A stretch of 32,090 bases of DNA from Solirubrobacterales bacterium (GTDB lineage: Bacteria; Actinomycetota; Thermoleophilia; Solirubrobacterales; Solirubrobacteraceae): positions 86,130-118,219 of the forward strand of contig PKYB01000076.1 of NCBI GenBank assembly GCA_003133565.1, read 5' to 3'. Below, in pieces: positions 23,433 to 31,092 of this stretch. Positions within the stretch are counted from its first letter, which is position 1. Every line of letters begins with the position of its first letter. The position numbers and the translations under genes are program-made. Under the pieces are notes generated by a model. That model worked only from the letters and a program-made list of their open reading frames with translations, did not search any database and was not told the origin of the DNA.

Positions 23433-24943
23433 CCAGCCGTAGCCGCGGTGTCGAGTCCTCCGACGCCGGCGAACTCGATGTGCTCGGACTCCAGCTCTTC
23501 GCGTGAGGCCCGGACGAAGACGGCGACAACGATCGCGGCGAGCAGCATCAGCGCTGCGCTGAGGCTGAAGGCGGTCGTGTAGCCGTGGACTGCCCCGAGC
23601 GATGTGGCGACGAGCGAATGCGCATGGCTCGCGAGATAAGACGCGGTCGCAGTGGCTGCAACGGTGTTGAGCAGCGCGGTGCCGAGCGCGCCGCCGACCT
23701 GCTGGGTAGCGTTGACTAGTGCGCTGGCGACGCCGGCGTCCTTCTCGTGCACGCCGATCAGGGCCGTGCTGCTCATCGGGACGAAGGTCATTCCCATGCC
23801 GAAGCTGACGATGATCTCAGGCCCCAGGACGCCTCCCAAGTAGCTGCTGTGTACGCCGAGCTGGGTGAACCACAGCAGTCCGGCGGTCGCGAGCGTCAAG
23901 CCGACGACCATCGGCAGGCGCGGACCGACACGCGGCAACAGCTGGCTGGCAATGCCCGCGCCGAGGATGATGCCACCGGAGAACGGTAGGAACGCAAATC
24001 CGGTCCGCAGGGCGGAATAGCCAAGTGTGCGCTGCAGGAAGTAGGTGAGGAAGAGGAAGGTGCCGAGCAGCGCGCACCCGACGAGCAGGGAGGCGAGGAA
24101 CGAGCCGCCGCGGTTGCGCTCGAGGACGACCCGGAGCGGGAGCAGCGGGTTGCGAACGCGCAGCTCGATGACGACGAACGCGGCCAGCGCCAGCACGGCG
24201 CCGATCAGTAGCGCGAGCGTCAGTGGCGCTCCCCAACCATGGGTGCTGGCGATCGTGAACCCGTACACGAGCAGGAAGAGTCCGACGGTCGAGGTCGCCG
24301 CGCCCGGCAGGTCGTAGCTCTGCCTGACCTCCGCCTTGCTCTCGCGGATGTAGTGCACCGCGGCGAAAGCGGCGGCGATCGCGATCGGGACGTTGATCAG
24401 CAGTGTCCAGCGCCAGGAGGCGAACTGAGTAAGCATCCCGCCGAGCACGAGGCCGATCGCAGCCCCACCGCCGGCGACCGCGCCGTAGACGCCGAATGCC
24501 TGAGCGCGTTCGCGCGTCTCGGTGAAGGTCACGGTCAGCAGCGACAGCGATGCCGGCGCCATCATCGCGGCAAATGCTCCCTGCACCGCGCGAGCGCCGA
24601 ACAGCATTGCCTGGTCCTGGGCGAGCCCGCCGAGGGCGGACGCCGCGCCGAACCCGATCAGGCCGATCACGAACATGCGCCGGCGACCGACGTGGTCGGC
24701 GATCCGTCCGCCGAGCAGCAGCAGGCTGCCGAATGCAAGCGTGTAGGCACTCAGTACCCACTGCCGGTTGGCCACCGAGATGTGCAGTGCGTGCTGCGCA
24801 GATGGCAGGGCAACGATGACGACCGACGCGTCGAGCACGATCATCAGCTGCGCGATCGCGATCACGGCCAGCGACCACCAGCGGCGCGGGTCCGGTCCGG
24901 CGGCTGGTTGCGGGTCCGTGGAGGTCAGGGTGTCAGTCGCCAT
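23429..24943 (-). CDS. DHA2-family (EmrB/QacA) MFS drug exporter
   Basis: 504 residues with about 14 membrane segments. Motif A variant [18 protein letters not shown] between TM2 and TM3, TM1 motif [12 protein letters not shown], and a TM5 motif C-like stretch [19 protein letters not shown] support proton-driven export of toxic compounds. AGGAG seven bases before ATG 24943 supports the start. The promoter and operator are in the gap shared with the divergent TetR gene. The C-terminus overlaps the other TetR gene's stop by four bases, so the two efflux modules abut tail to tail. Confidence 0.93.
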   Translation of the reverse strand: MATDTLTSTDPQPAAGPDPRRWWSLAVIAIAQLMIVLDASVVIVALPSAQHALHISVANRQWVLSAYTLAFGSLLLLGGRIADHVGRRRMFVIGLIGFGAASALGGLAQDQAMLFGARAVQGAFAAMMAPASLSLLTVTFTETRERAQAFGVYGAVAGGGAAIGLVLGGMLTQFASWRWTLLINVPIAIAAAFAAVHYIRESKAEVRQSYDLPGAATSTVGLFLLVYGFTIASTHGWGAPLTLALLIGAVLALAAFVVIELRVRNPLLPLRVVLERNRGGSFLASLLVGCALLGTFLFLTYFLQRTLGYSALRTGFAFLPFSGGIILGAGIASQLLPRVGPRLPMVVGLTLATAGLLWFTQLGVHSSYLGGVLGPEIIVSFGMGMTFVPMSSTALIGVHEKDAGVASALVNATQQVGGALGTALLNTVAATATASYLASHAHSLVATSLGAVHGYTTAFSLSAALMLLAAIVVAVFVRASREELESEHIEFAGVGGLDTAATAG

Positions 24944-24947
24944 CAGC

Positions 24948-25034
24948 TTGCTCCTAGGTCGAGGTCGGGCTATAATCGGAGCGGTAGTTCCGGTTCGACC
25001 GCGGACTATACGGAACTAGCGTTCCGTTTGTCAA
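24948..25034. promoter_or_regulatory. Divergent promoters with TetR operator between MFS and tetR genes
   Basis: Minus strand: TTGACA (25034-25029), 18 bp, TATAGT (25010-25005) drives the MFS gene; the palindrome CGGAAC-TAGC-GTTCCG (25011-25026) fills the spacer exactly. Plus strand: TTGCTC (24948-24953), 17 bp, TATAAT (24971-24976) drives tetR, and an imperfect second operator (TAGTTCCG at 24985-24992 facing GCGGACTA at 25001-25008) lies at its transcription start. One regulator dimer on each site could silence both directions. Confidence 0.75.
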
Positions 25035-25056
25035 ACTAAATTTTGCGAATAAGGCG

Positions 25057-25686
25057 ATGATCGCGGACCCCGGGAGCGAGAACGTCGCGCAGGCCGACAC
25101 ACGAGCGAACGGCGCCGCCGCAGCGCTGAGACCGCTGCGTGCTGACGCCGCGAAAAATCGCGAGCGGATCCTCGAGGCCGCCGAGGCGACCTTCACCGCA
25201 GAGGGCGTATCGGCGCCGATCGACGCGGTCGCCCAGCGGGCCGGCGTCGGGGTCGGGACTGTTTACCGTCATTTCCCGACCAAGGAAGCGTTGTTCGAGG
25301 CGATCGTGACAACGCGTCTCGACGAGCTCTGCAAGACGACGAGAGAGCTCGCCGAGGGCGAGGCGCCCGGCGAGGTGTTGTTCTCCTTCCTGCGGGAGTT
25401 CGGCCGCCAGGCGTCAGCGAAGCAAGATCTGTTTGACGCGATGGACGCCGCCGGGCTCGACATCAAGTCCACCTGCGCCGCGAGCGTCGATGAGCTCACA
25501 CGCGGCATCGACCTGCTACTCGAGCGAGCCAAAGCGGCTGGCGCCGTGCGAGAAGACGTCGCAACCGGCGAGGTGATGGCTTTGATCGTCGGCGCCTGCC
25601 ACTCCAAACAGGACGACCTCGTCTGTCAGCGGATGGTCGAGATCGTCTGCGACGGGATCCGCGGGCCCACGTTGGCCACGCGCTAG
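25057..25686 (+). CDS. TetR-family repressor, divergent from the MFS exporter
   Basis: 209 residues. HTH: NRERILEAAEATFTAEGVSA then IDAVAQRAGVGVGTVYRHFP (about 49-68), followed by TKEALFEAIVTTRLDEL and a C-terminal TetR_C-type domain with GEVMALIVGACHS. The GVGVGTVYRHFPTK helix is typical of regulators of MFS pumps in actinobacteria. The most likely target is the palindrome at 25011-25026. A gene remnant begins directly after its TAG stop. Confidence 0.92.
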   Translation: MIADPGSENVAQADTRANGAAAALRPLRADAAKNRERILEAAEATFTAEGVSAPIDAVAQRAGVGVGTVYRHFPTKEALFEAIVTTRLDELCKTTRELAEGEAPGEVLFSFLREFGRQASAKQDLFDAMDAAGLDIKSTCAASVDELTRGIDLLLERAKAAGAVREDVATGEVMALIVGACHSKQDDLVCQRMVEIVCDGIRGPTLATR

Positions 25687-25689
25687 TCC

Positions 25690-25962
25690 GCGCCGAGAAC
25701 GACCTCTTCACCGAGCGCGAGGAGCTGGCGCTCGACTACGTGGCCGCCTTCATGCGCACCCCGCCAGAGGTACCCGACTACCTCTTCGGCCGGATGAAGG
25801 AGCACTTCAGAGACGAGCAGCTCGCCGACATCGCAAGCACTGCTCGCGCTCGTCAACCTCGGCCAGTTCAAGCGCCTATGACATCGGCTGGCCGGTTTCA
25901 GCGACGGAATGGTCTGCCTGCGGCCCGCCCGACCAGCCGCCAAATCCGCGTTCGCCGGGTAA
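25690..25962 (+). pseudogene. Decayed carboxymuconolactone-decarboxylase (AhpD-like) family gene
   Basis: Frame 1 reads RENDLFTEREELALDY, VAAFMRTPPEVPDYLFGRMK and EHFRDEQLADI, the N-terminal helices of CMD-family proteins with the start missing because the tetR gene abuts it. Around 25830 the homology moves to another frame: QALLALVNLGQFKRL, then an in-frame TGA (25879-25881), then HRLAGFSDGMVCLRPAR to TAA 25960. So there is a truncated 5' end, one frameshift and one nonsense codon. CMD proteins are small helical hydroperoxidases or decarboxylases. The rest of this 380-bp gap (25963-26066) holds a small hairpin and the next ribosome binding site. Confidence 0.65.
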
Positions 25963-25999
25963 CGCTCCCACGCACAGCCCGAGGCCTCCAAATCGGCAA

Positions 26000-26019
26000 C
26001 AACCTCGATGCCGAGGTTG
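26000..26019. other. Small perfect hairpin upstream of the cNMP-binding gene
   Basis: CAACCTCG (26000-26007) and CGAGGTTG (26012-26019) form a perfect 8-bp stem with a 4-base loop, 47 bp before the ATG of the cyclic-nucleotide-binding protein. It could be a terminator for read-through from the tetR/pseudogene side or an operator. There is no U-tract. Confidence 0.35.
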
Positions 26020-26066
26020 CATATCATCACGATTCCTGACCGAAACTGCGATCGAGGGAGCCGTAG

Positions 26067-26444
26067 ATGTCGAGCGTTGAGTCGCACGAGGCGCTGTACA
26101 CGTTGCTCGGGCGAGCTGGCACGACGGTGCCGTTCTCGGCTGGCGAGATTGTGTTCGAGAAGGGTGACCACGGCGACGCGATGTTCGTCGTGACGAGCGG
26201 GACGGTCGTGCTCAAGGACGGCGACCAAACGTATGACACCGTGGCGGCGCCGGGGCTCTTCGGAGAGATGGCGCTGATCGAGTCCAAGCCGCGGGCGCTC
26301 ACCGCGGTCGCAGACGATGAGGTCGAGTTGGTCCAGATCCCCGCGCGAACCTTCTGGGTCCTCGTCCACGAGACGCCCTATTTCGCACAGCTGGTTATGT
26401 CAGTCATGGCAGACCGGCTCCGTCGCGCCAGCGGAACAGGCTGA
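26067..26444 (+). CDS. Stand-alone cyclic-nucleotide-binding domain protein
   Basis: 125 residues, one CRP/PKA-type cNMP-binding domain and nothing else. The beta-roll starts VPFSAGEIVFEKGDHGDAMF, and the phosphate-binding cassette reads FGEMALIESKPRALTAVA, with the Glu and Arg that contact the ribose and phosphate retained. It has no HTH and no membrane segment. AGGGAG lies about 7 bases before the ATG. It is convergent with the MFS-cNMP fusion gene and near a nucleotidyl cyclase. A small protein of this type can serve as a cNMP sensor that binds a partner, or as a buffer; which applies is unknown. Confidence 0.88.
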   Translation: MSSVESHEALYTLLGRAGTTVPFSAGEIVFEKGDHGDAMFVVTSGTVVLKDGDQTYDTVAAPGLFGEMALIESKPRALTAVADDEVELVQIPARTFWVLVHETPYFAQLVMSVMADRLRRASGTG

Positions 26445-26452
26445 GGCGGGCT

Positions 26453-26474
26453 GCCGTCGGTCGCTTGCGACGGC
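26453..26474. terminator. Hairpin between convergent cNMP-binding genes
   Basis: GCCGTCG (26453-26459) and CGACGGC (26468-26474) form a perfect 7-bp stem with an 8-base loop, eight bases past the stop of the plus-strand gene and 33 bases past that of the minus-strand gene. It is placed to terminate both. Confidence 0.5.
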
Positions 26475-26507
26475 CGCGATGTGGGAGTCGGAGCTCCCTC
26501 GCATCGG

Positions 26508-28148
26508 TTACTGAATCTGGCTCGAGCCTGCGGAGCTGAGGTAGTTCGTCGCGATCTCCTGCGCGGCCTCGTGGCTCTCGCGCAGCCCCGTGACCGCGGT
26601 CAGGAACCGGTCGCGGTCGAGCGCGAGCAGGCGCGTCGGAGTGACCGTGCGCACCGTGGCGGTGCGGGGCACGTCGCGCAGCAGCGCGATCTCGCCGAAG
26701 CCCTGTCCGGCGCCGAGTCGCGTCTGAAACTCATCGTCCTTAATAACCTCGACCTCGCCGTTGGCGATTAGGAACCAGAGGTCGCCTGGGTCGCCCTGGC
26801 GAATGACAACGTGACCCGTCGGGAGGGAGATTTCGCGGAGCGCGCGGGTCAGCGATTCGGTGACGCCGATCGGCATCGGCGCAAAAATGGGACTGGCCCG
26901 CAACAGCTCGAAGCTTTCGCCCGGCACCGGGACGCCGGCCTCGAGGTTGCGCAGCGACCGTTGGCTCAGGATCGCGATCAGCGGCAGGAAGACACCGGAG
27001 GCGATCAGCGCGCCCTTCCTTCCGAAGGCCGACACCAACGCAGGGGCGACGATTGCGCCGATCCCGATACCGGCGACGAAGGTGGTCTCCAGCACCCCAA
27101 GCACGCGCGAGAGCACACGATCCTCTGTCAGTCGTTGCAGCAGCGTGAGGCCGGTACCTTTCACCAAGGCGTAGCCGAGCCCAACTGCTGCCCAGGCAAT
27201 CAGCGCCGTGGCCGGGACCGGCACGATGCCAACGAGGACCAGTGGCAGGCACAGCGCGCATGCGCCGACGAGCACGGCAGCAACTGGTATCGACCTCTCA
27301 AGTAGCGCTATTGCGGCGATACCGGCGAGCACTCCGCCCGCACCATAAGCCGCGCTCAGATACCCCACGCCCGCGGCTCCGGCGTGCAGCAGGCTGATCG
27401 CGGTGACCACGACCAGGACGTTCGCGAGCCCGCCCGTGACCGAGAGGCTTGCCAGCAGCAGCACAAGCAAACGGAGCTGATGCTGCGCGCTGACAGTTTG
27501 AAATCCCGTCGTGATCTCCTGAACTAGTCCGAGTTTCGCCCGGCGGTTCTTTGGTCGAGCGTCTCGTGGGAGTGCGGCGATCATCCACAAGCTGATCAGG
27601 TATGCGAGTGCGCAGGCGCCGACCACCGCCTGGGTGCTCGTGGCTGCGACCATCACACCGCCGCCGCCAGCGCCCACGAGAAAGCCGGCGTTGTCGAGCG
27701 AGCTCACGACGGCATTGGCGCTGGATGCCTCGCTCGGGACACGAGACAGCGCCGGGATCAGCGCCGCGCGTGCCGGCTGGTTCGCGGTCGAGACCATGCT
27801 GTACAGCACCGCCAAGGCAAATACGACAGCTGCGGGAGCATGTGCCCACATCGCCGCAGCGGCTCCAGCCAGCATCGCCGTCCGGGCCGCGTTGGTCACT
27901 AACAGGACTTGCTTGCGCGAGTGCCGATCCCCCAGCCACGCAAGGACCGGCGCCGCGAGTACTGACGGAAAGGCCTGCAAGAGCAGCACGACACCAACGA
28001 GCGTGGTGCCTCCCGTGCGATACGCATACACAGCCAGCGCCACGCCGAAGCCCCATTTCCCGACCGATGTGGCACCAGTCGACGCCGCGAGCAGACGTAG
28101 GCCTCGATTTGCCATGACAGCGCGAATCGACCCGCGCACGGTTGTCAC
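26508..28148 (-). CDS. MFS transporter fused to a C-terminal cyclic-nucleotide-binding domain
   Basis: 546 residues from GTG 28148. The frame stays open to TTG 28334, but that part overlaps the DUF3307 gene and has non-coding composition; ATG 28115 is the other reasonable start. About 12 membrane segments with an MFS motif A-like loop LAWLGDRHSRKQVLLVTN are followed by a cytoplasmic cNMP domain over the last 120 or so residues: HVVIRQGDPGDLWFLIANG and the cassette FGEIALLRDVPRTATVRT, with Glu and Arg intact. The fusion suggests transport gated by cAMP or cGMP. The substrate is unknown; the MFS part resembles macrolide-efflux-like permeases. A cyclase gene lies 664 bp upstream on the same strand. 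Confidence 0.88.
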   Translation of the reverse strand: MTTVRGSIRAVMANRGLRLLAASTGATSVGKWGFGVALAVYAYRTGGTTLVGVVLLLQAFPSVLAAPVLAWLGDRHSRKQVLLVTNAARTAMLAGAAAAMWAHAPAAVVFALAVLYSMVSTANQPARAALIPALSRVPSEASSANAVVSSLDNAGFLVGAGGGGVMVAATSTQAVVGACALAYLISLWMIAALPRDARPKNRRAKLGLVQEITTGFQTVSAQHQLRLLVLLLASLSVTGGLANVLVVVTAISLLHAGAAGVGYLSAAYGAGGVLAGIAAIALLERSIPVAAVLVGACALCLPLVLVGIVPVPATALIAWAAVGLGYALVKGTGLTLLQRLTEDRVLSRVLGVLETTFVAGIGIGAIVAPALVSAFGRKGALIASGVFLPLIAILSQRSLRNLEAGVPVPGESFELLRASPIFAPMPIGVTESLTRALREISLPTGHVVIRQGDPGDLWFLIANGEVEVIKDDEFQTRLGAGQGFGEIALLRDVPRTATVRTVTPTRLLALDRDRFLTAVTGLRESHEAAQEIATNYLSSAGSSQIQ

Positions 28149-28275
28149 AGAGCCCGCGAGACGCAGTGCATCGTAGTTGCTCCGTCCCCCAGGAGTTCGC
28201 GGGAGCGGTGCTGGCGCAGCCGTCGAGGCACCATCGCCTTCGGCGCTCTTCCGAGCGGAGGATCGTTTTCGCGAT

Positions 28276-28671
28276 CTAGGCGGTGGCGAGGAGGGCAACG
28301 CCGAAGAGAGCCAAAATATGAAAGGACTGGTCAACCATCACGAAGAGGCGATCTCCGGGCGTCGCGGGAGAGCGTTTGACGACGCGGATGTACTGGATCA
28401 GGAGGCGGCCATCGTCCTGGAGAACATGGGGGACGACGATCAGAGCCAAGAGACCGATTGACCAAGCGCCCGGTCGTCCATCGACCGCCAGCCATACTGT
28501 CGCGGGAATGAACGCCACGAGGTAGCTAGCCCCGTGTGCGAGCAGCGCCCATGGCTTTCCTCCTCCGCCTAGTGCGCCGAACTTGTTCCGCGCTTGCCAT
28601 CCGGTCTGGAACAGGAAGTCACCGACCAGGTGCGACACCACGAATACCAGAAAAATGTCGGACCAGCGCAT
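28276..28671 (-). CDS. DUF3307 membrane protein
   Basis: 131 residues from ATG 28671; an in-frame GTG at 28713 would add 14 hydrophilic residues. Typical DUF3307 pattern: FLVFVVSHLVGDFLFQTGWQ at the N-terminus with conserved His, Asp and Gln inside the first helix, LLAHGASYLVAF, then VVPHVLQDDGRLL and a final hydrophobic helix. Three to four membrane segments are expected. The family has no assigned function; conserved polar residues in the membrane suggest a small intramembrane enzyme or metal site. It lies between the cyclase and the MFS-cNMP gene on the same strand. Confidence 0.82.
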   Translation of the reverse strand: MRWSDIFLVFVVSHLVGDFLFQTGWQARNKFGALGGGGKPWALLAHGASYLVAFIPATVWLAVDGRPGAWSIGLLALIVVPHVLQDDGRLLIQYIRVVKRSPATPGDRLFVMVDQSFHILALFGVALLATA

Positions 28672-28773
28672 GGCTAGCGGAGCCGCCCGGTCGCCGTGAG
28701 GGTCACCGAGCACGTGGCGGTCAGCGACCGACCCATCTCGCCGGCGGCAATGTATCTGGGAGTGCGCGGTTGA

Positions 28774-28788
28774 GTCCGGTGCCCGGAC
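28774..28788 (-). terminator. Hairpin after the cyclase gene
   Basis: GTCCGG-TGC-CCGGAC is a perfect 6-bp stem with a 3-base loop, 23 bases past the cyclase stop on the minus strand. A second inverted pair, GTGAGT (28790-28795) and ACTCAC (28810-28815), includes the stop codon. Either may end or attenuate the cyclase transcript before DUF3307. Confidence 0.45.
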
Positions 28789-28811
28789 CGTGAGTTAGCG
28801 TGATGTGACAC

Positions 28812-30686
28812 TCACATCCTTTCCGTGGGAGGCTGACGCGACGCGGCCGACGGGTCATCTGACGGTTGCGCCACTGTGACGTGCGGCACATCTGCCGCGG
28901 TGAAAAGGGTGTAAACGGCCATTTTCCCGACCCGCCCACGGATCTCCACGTCGTCGACAAACACGAGGTCGTCCGGGGTCGCTCGCATCCGCTGAAGCGT
29001 CGTCTCGGCAACGAACAGCATGTGCGGGGTGTCCTTGGTGAGGCCCTCGAGCCGCGACGCGGTGTTGACGGGGTCGCCGATCACCGTGTATTCCACTCGT
29101 TCCGCGGAGCCAACGTTGCCCGCCATGACGATGCCGCTGTTGAGGCCAATCCCCATGCGGAAAGCGTGCTCATAGCCCTGTTCGTGCAGCCAGTCGTTGA
29201 AGCGGGCGAGCCGCGGACCAAGCATCTCGCGGGCTGCAACTAGCGCGCGATCGGCATGATCGGGCTGGTCAATTGGTGCGCCGAAGAGCGCCAGAATGCC
29301 GTCACCGATGTAGGAGATCAGCGTGCCACCGGCGTCGAGCACGGCCTCCGTCATCTCGTTCAGGTAGACGTTGACCACCTCGATTACCTTCGCTGCGGGC
29401 TCGGACTCCGAGAAGCTTGTGAAGCCGCGCAGGTCGGTGAACAGCACCGTGCACTCGCGTTCTACGCCGCCGAGCCGAAAGTCGTCGTCGGTGCGCGCCA
29501 GCACGTCGTCGACAACGTCGGGCGGGACGAAGCGAGCGAAGATGTCGCGTGCGTGTTGGCGCTCGAACGCTTCGCCCAAGAGCACGACGGTGAGAGTGGC
29601 GATAATCGCCAGCACAAGCGTCAACAGCGGGTATGTGTAGGCGACGATCGTGCCGTCGTCGAACGCGATTTGGGTAGCGACGGTGAACAGCGCGGCGAGC
29701 GCAAACGAGGCGAGCAGCGCGCGCCACACGCGAATGCGGATGCTCGACAGCGGTGCCACCAAGCCGAACAGCACGACCAGCGCGAGGTTCAGCCACGCCG
29801 GGCCGTTGCGCAACGGGATGCCGGCGAGCGCGGTCGCTGCGATGTTGGCCTGAACCTCGGGACCGTCCATCTCCTGCGAGCCGGAGGTTGGCGTCGAGTG
29901 GAGGTCCTGGAGTCGCGCAGCCTCGGCGCCGACGATCACGATCTTGCCATTTGCCTGAGCTGCGGGGAACTTGTTGGCGTACACCCTCCAGTAGGGGATC
30001 GCGGTCACGGTGCCCGGCGGTCCGGCGAAGTCGATCGGCACCCGGTGCTCGGCGCCGCCGAAGAGCTTGGGGCTGATTTCGTGGCCGGCGGCGTTCGAGG
30101 CAATCGCCACGCCGAACGTGTCGATCCCCTGGTAGGAGTGCTGCATGTCGCGCAGCTCCCCTTCGGAGTCAGTGATCACCGTCGAGTTGGCGGCGCGCGC
30201 GCCGACCTGTCGGAGCACGGCATTGCCACCGAGTACGTCGGTCTGGCCACCCGCTGCAACGGCGTCAGTCGCGAGCACCATGTTGTGGGCGCGCGCGACC
30301 GCCTCGATCAAGGCGTTGTCATCGACGACGTCGGTTGGCTCGGTGAACTGGACGTCGAAGGCAATCAGTCGGGCGCCTGCGGCGAGCAGATGATCGATCA
30401 CGAGGGCGTCGTCGCGCCGCGGGAACGGCCACTGGTAGCTGACGCTCGGGTTCTTCGCGTGAAGCGCGCCGAAGTAGTCGAACGTCCCCTCGTCGACGTC
30501 GACAACAACCAAGTCCTTGACGAGCGATGGCCGCGACCCGCGGATGGCAAAGCGAGCATCGATCGACTGGGCCTCGAGCGGGTAGAGCAGGCCGGTCGCG
30601 TAGGCGAGAACTCCCAGCCCGACGGTCGCAACCGTCACGGCCGCCAGGAGCAGCCGCTTCCGTCTCAACCAGGCGCGTCGCCGCAT
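28812..30686 (-). CDS. CHASE2-domain class III adenylate/guanylate cyclase
   Basis: 624 residues. TM1 at about 11-32, an extracytoplasmic CHASE2 sensor (about 35-290, with VVDVDEGTF, WPFPRRDDALVIDHLLAAGA and FDVQFTEP), three membrane helices at about 298-370, then a cytoplasmic class III cyclase domain (about 405-600). The two metal-binding aspartates are D418 (FTDLRGF) and D462 (YIGDG); the transition-state pair is N541 and R545 (VNTASRLEG). The purine-selecting positions are S458, where Lys is usual, and T534. The domain should make a cyclic nucleotide in response to an external signal, but cAMP versus cGMP cannot be fixed. It is a likely source of signal for the two cNMP-binding proteins nearby. 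Confidence 0.93.
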   Translation of the reverse strand: MRRRAWLRRKRLLLAAVTVATVGLGVLAYATGLLYPLEAQSIDARFAIRGSRPSLVKDLVVVDVDEGTFDYFGALHAKNPSVSYQWPFPRRDDALVIDHLLAAGARLIAFDVQFTEPTDVVDDNALIEAVARAHNMVLATDAVAAGGQTDVLGGNAVLRQVGARAANSTVITDSEGELRDMQHSYQGIDTFGVAIASNAAGHEISPKLFGGAEHRVPIDFAGPPGTVTAIPYWRVYANKFPAAQANGKIVIVGAEAARLQDLHSTPTSGSQEMDGPEVQANIAATALAGIPLRNGPAWLNLALVVLFGLVAPLSSIRIRVWRALLASFALAALFTVATQIAFDDGTIVAYTYPLLTLVLAIIATLTVVLLGEAFERQHARDIFARFVPPDVVDDVLARTDDDFRLGGVERECTVLFTDLRGFTSFSESEPAAKVIEVVNVYLNEMTEAVLDAGGTLISYIGDGILALFGAPIDQPDHADRALVAAREMLGPRLARFNDWLHEQGYEHAFRMGIGLNSGIVMAGNVGSAERVEYTVIGDPVNTASRLEGLTKDTPHMLFVAETTLQRMRATPDDLVFVDDVEIRGRVGKMAVYTLFTAADVPHVTVAQPSDDPSAASRQPPTERM

Positions 30687-30823
30687 TGCCGGCGCGATGC
30701 TAGTGGGACCAACCGATCCCCGCGGGCCACCTGGTCACCTCGATGCGACAACGGTCGTGTCGTGCGGTGCGAGTGAGCTGCTTGTTGAAGCTTTGTAAGC
30801 AGTATGTCATGTGTGTGTTATCG

Positions 30824-30903
30824 CAAAGAAACCTCTTTGTAACTACCGCGATCGACACGCAAAGATCCTGAGCGGTGCTTTTCTCACCACTCGTGCTTTT
30901 TTT
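30824..30903 (+). ncRNA. Structured leader or small RNA with U-tract terminator
   Basis: In an AT-rich part of the 406-bp gap, three elements follow each other on the plus strand. A hairpin CAAAGA-AACC-TCTTTG lies at 30824-30839. A second, ACCGC-GATC (30845-30853) pairing with GATC and GCGGT (30864-30867, 30872-30876), has ACACGCAAA in its loop. A terminator stem GAGCGGTG (30870-30877) with CACCACTC (30885-30892), one mismatch, is followed by seven T (30897-30903). GCGGT is shared by the last two, so they exclude each other, as in an attenuator. No plus-strand gene ends nearby that would need a terminator. It could be a riboswitch-like leader of the gene at 31093 or an independent small RNA. 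The remaining 30904-31092 shows only a ribosome binding site. Confidence 0.45.
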
Positions 30904-31092
30904 ACCCTGAAGGCCAGCACTTCACCGTTTATGACCGGTAGGGTGTCGCACTCGACCGTCCCAGCGTGGTCGGGCGAGGAGCGTCCACGGTCAACATGAA
31001 TCCTGCCCCAACACCGCTTGACGTGAGGTCCGGACGCCGCCCGAAGCATCCGTGCCACCAGGAAAAGGCGGGACGCGCTCGAGGACGTCGCG

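Noticed and set aside
28149-28334. N-terminal extension of the MFS-cNMP fusion from TTG 28334
   Set aside because: It would overlap the end of the DUF3307 gene and encodes a low-complexity Ser/Pro/Arg stretch.
29256-30776. A 506-codon plus-strand frame opposite the cyclase
   Set aside because: It mirrors the high-GC codon pattern of the cyclase gene, has no family features and no ribosome binding site.
30820-30900. Possible cyclic-di-GMP-I (GEMM) riboswitch because of ACGCAAAG
   Set aside because: The 5' GGCAAACC segment, the GNRA-capped helix and the flanking GG/CC pairs of that class could not be placed, so only an unassigned structured element is claimed.
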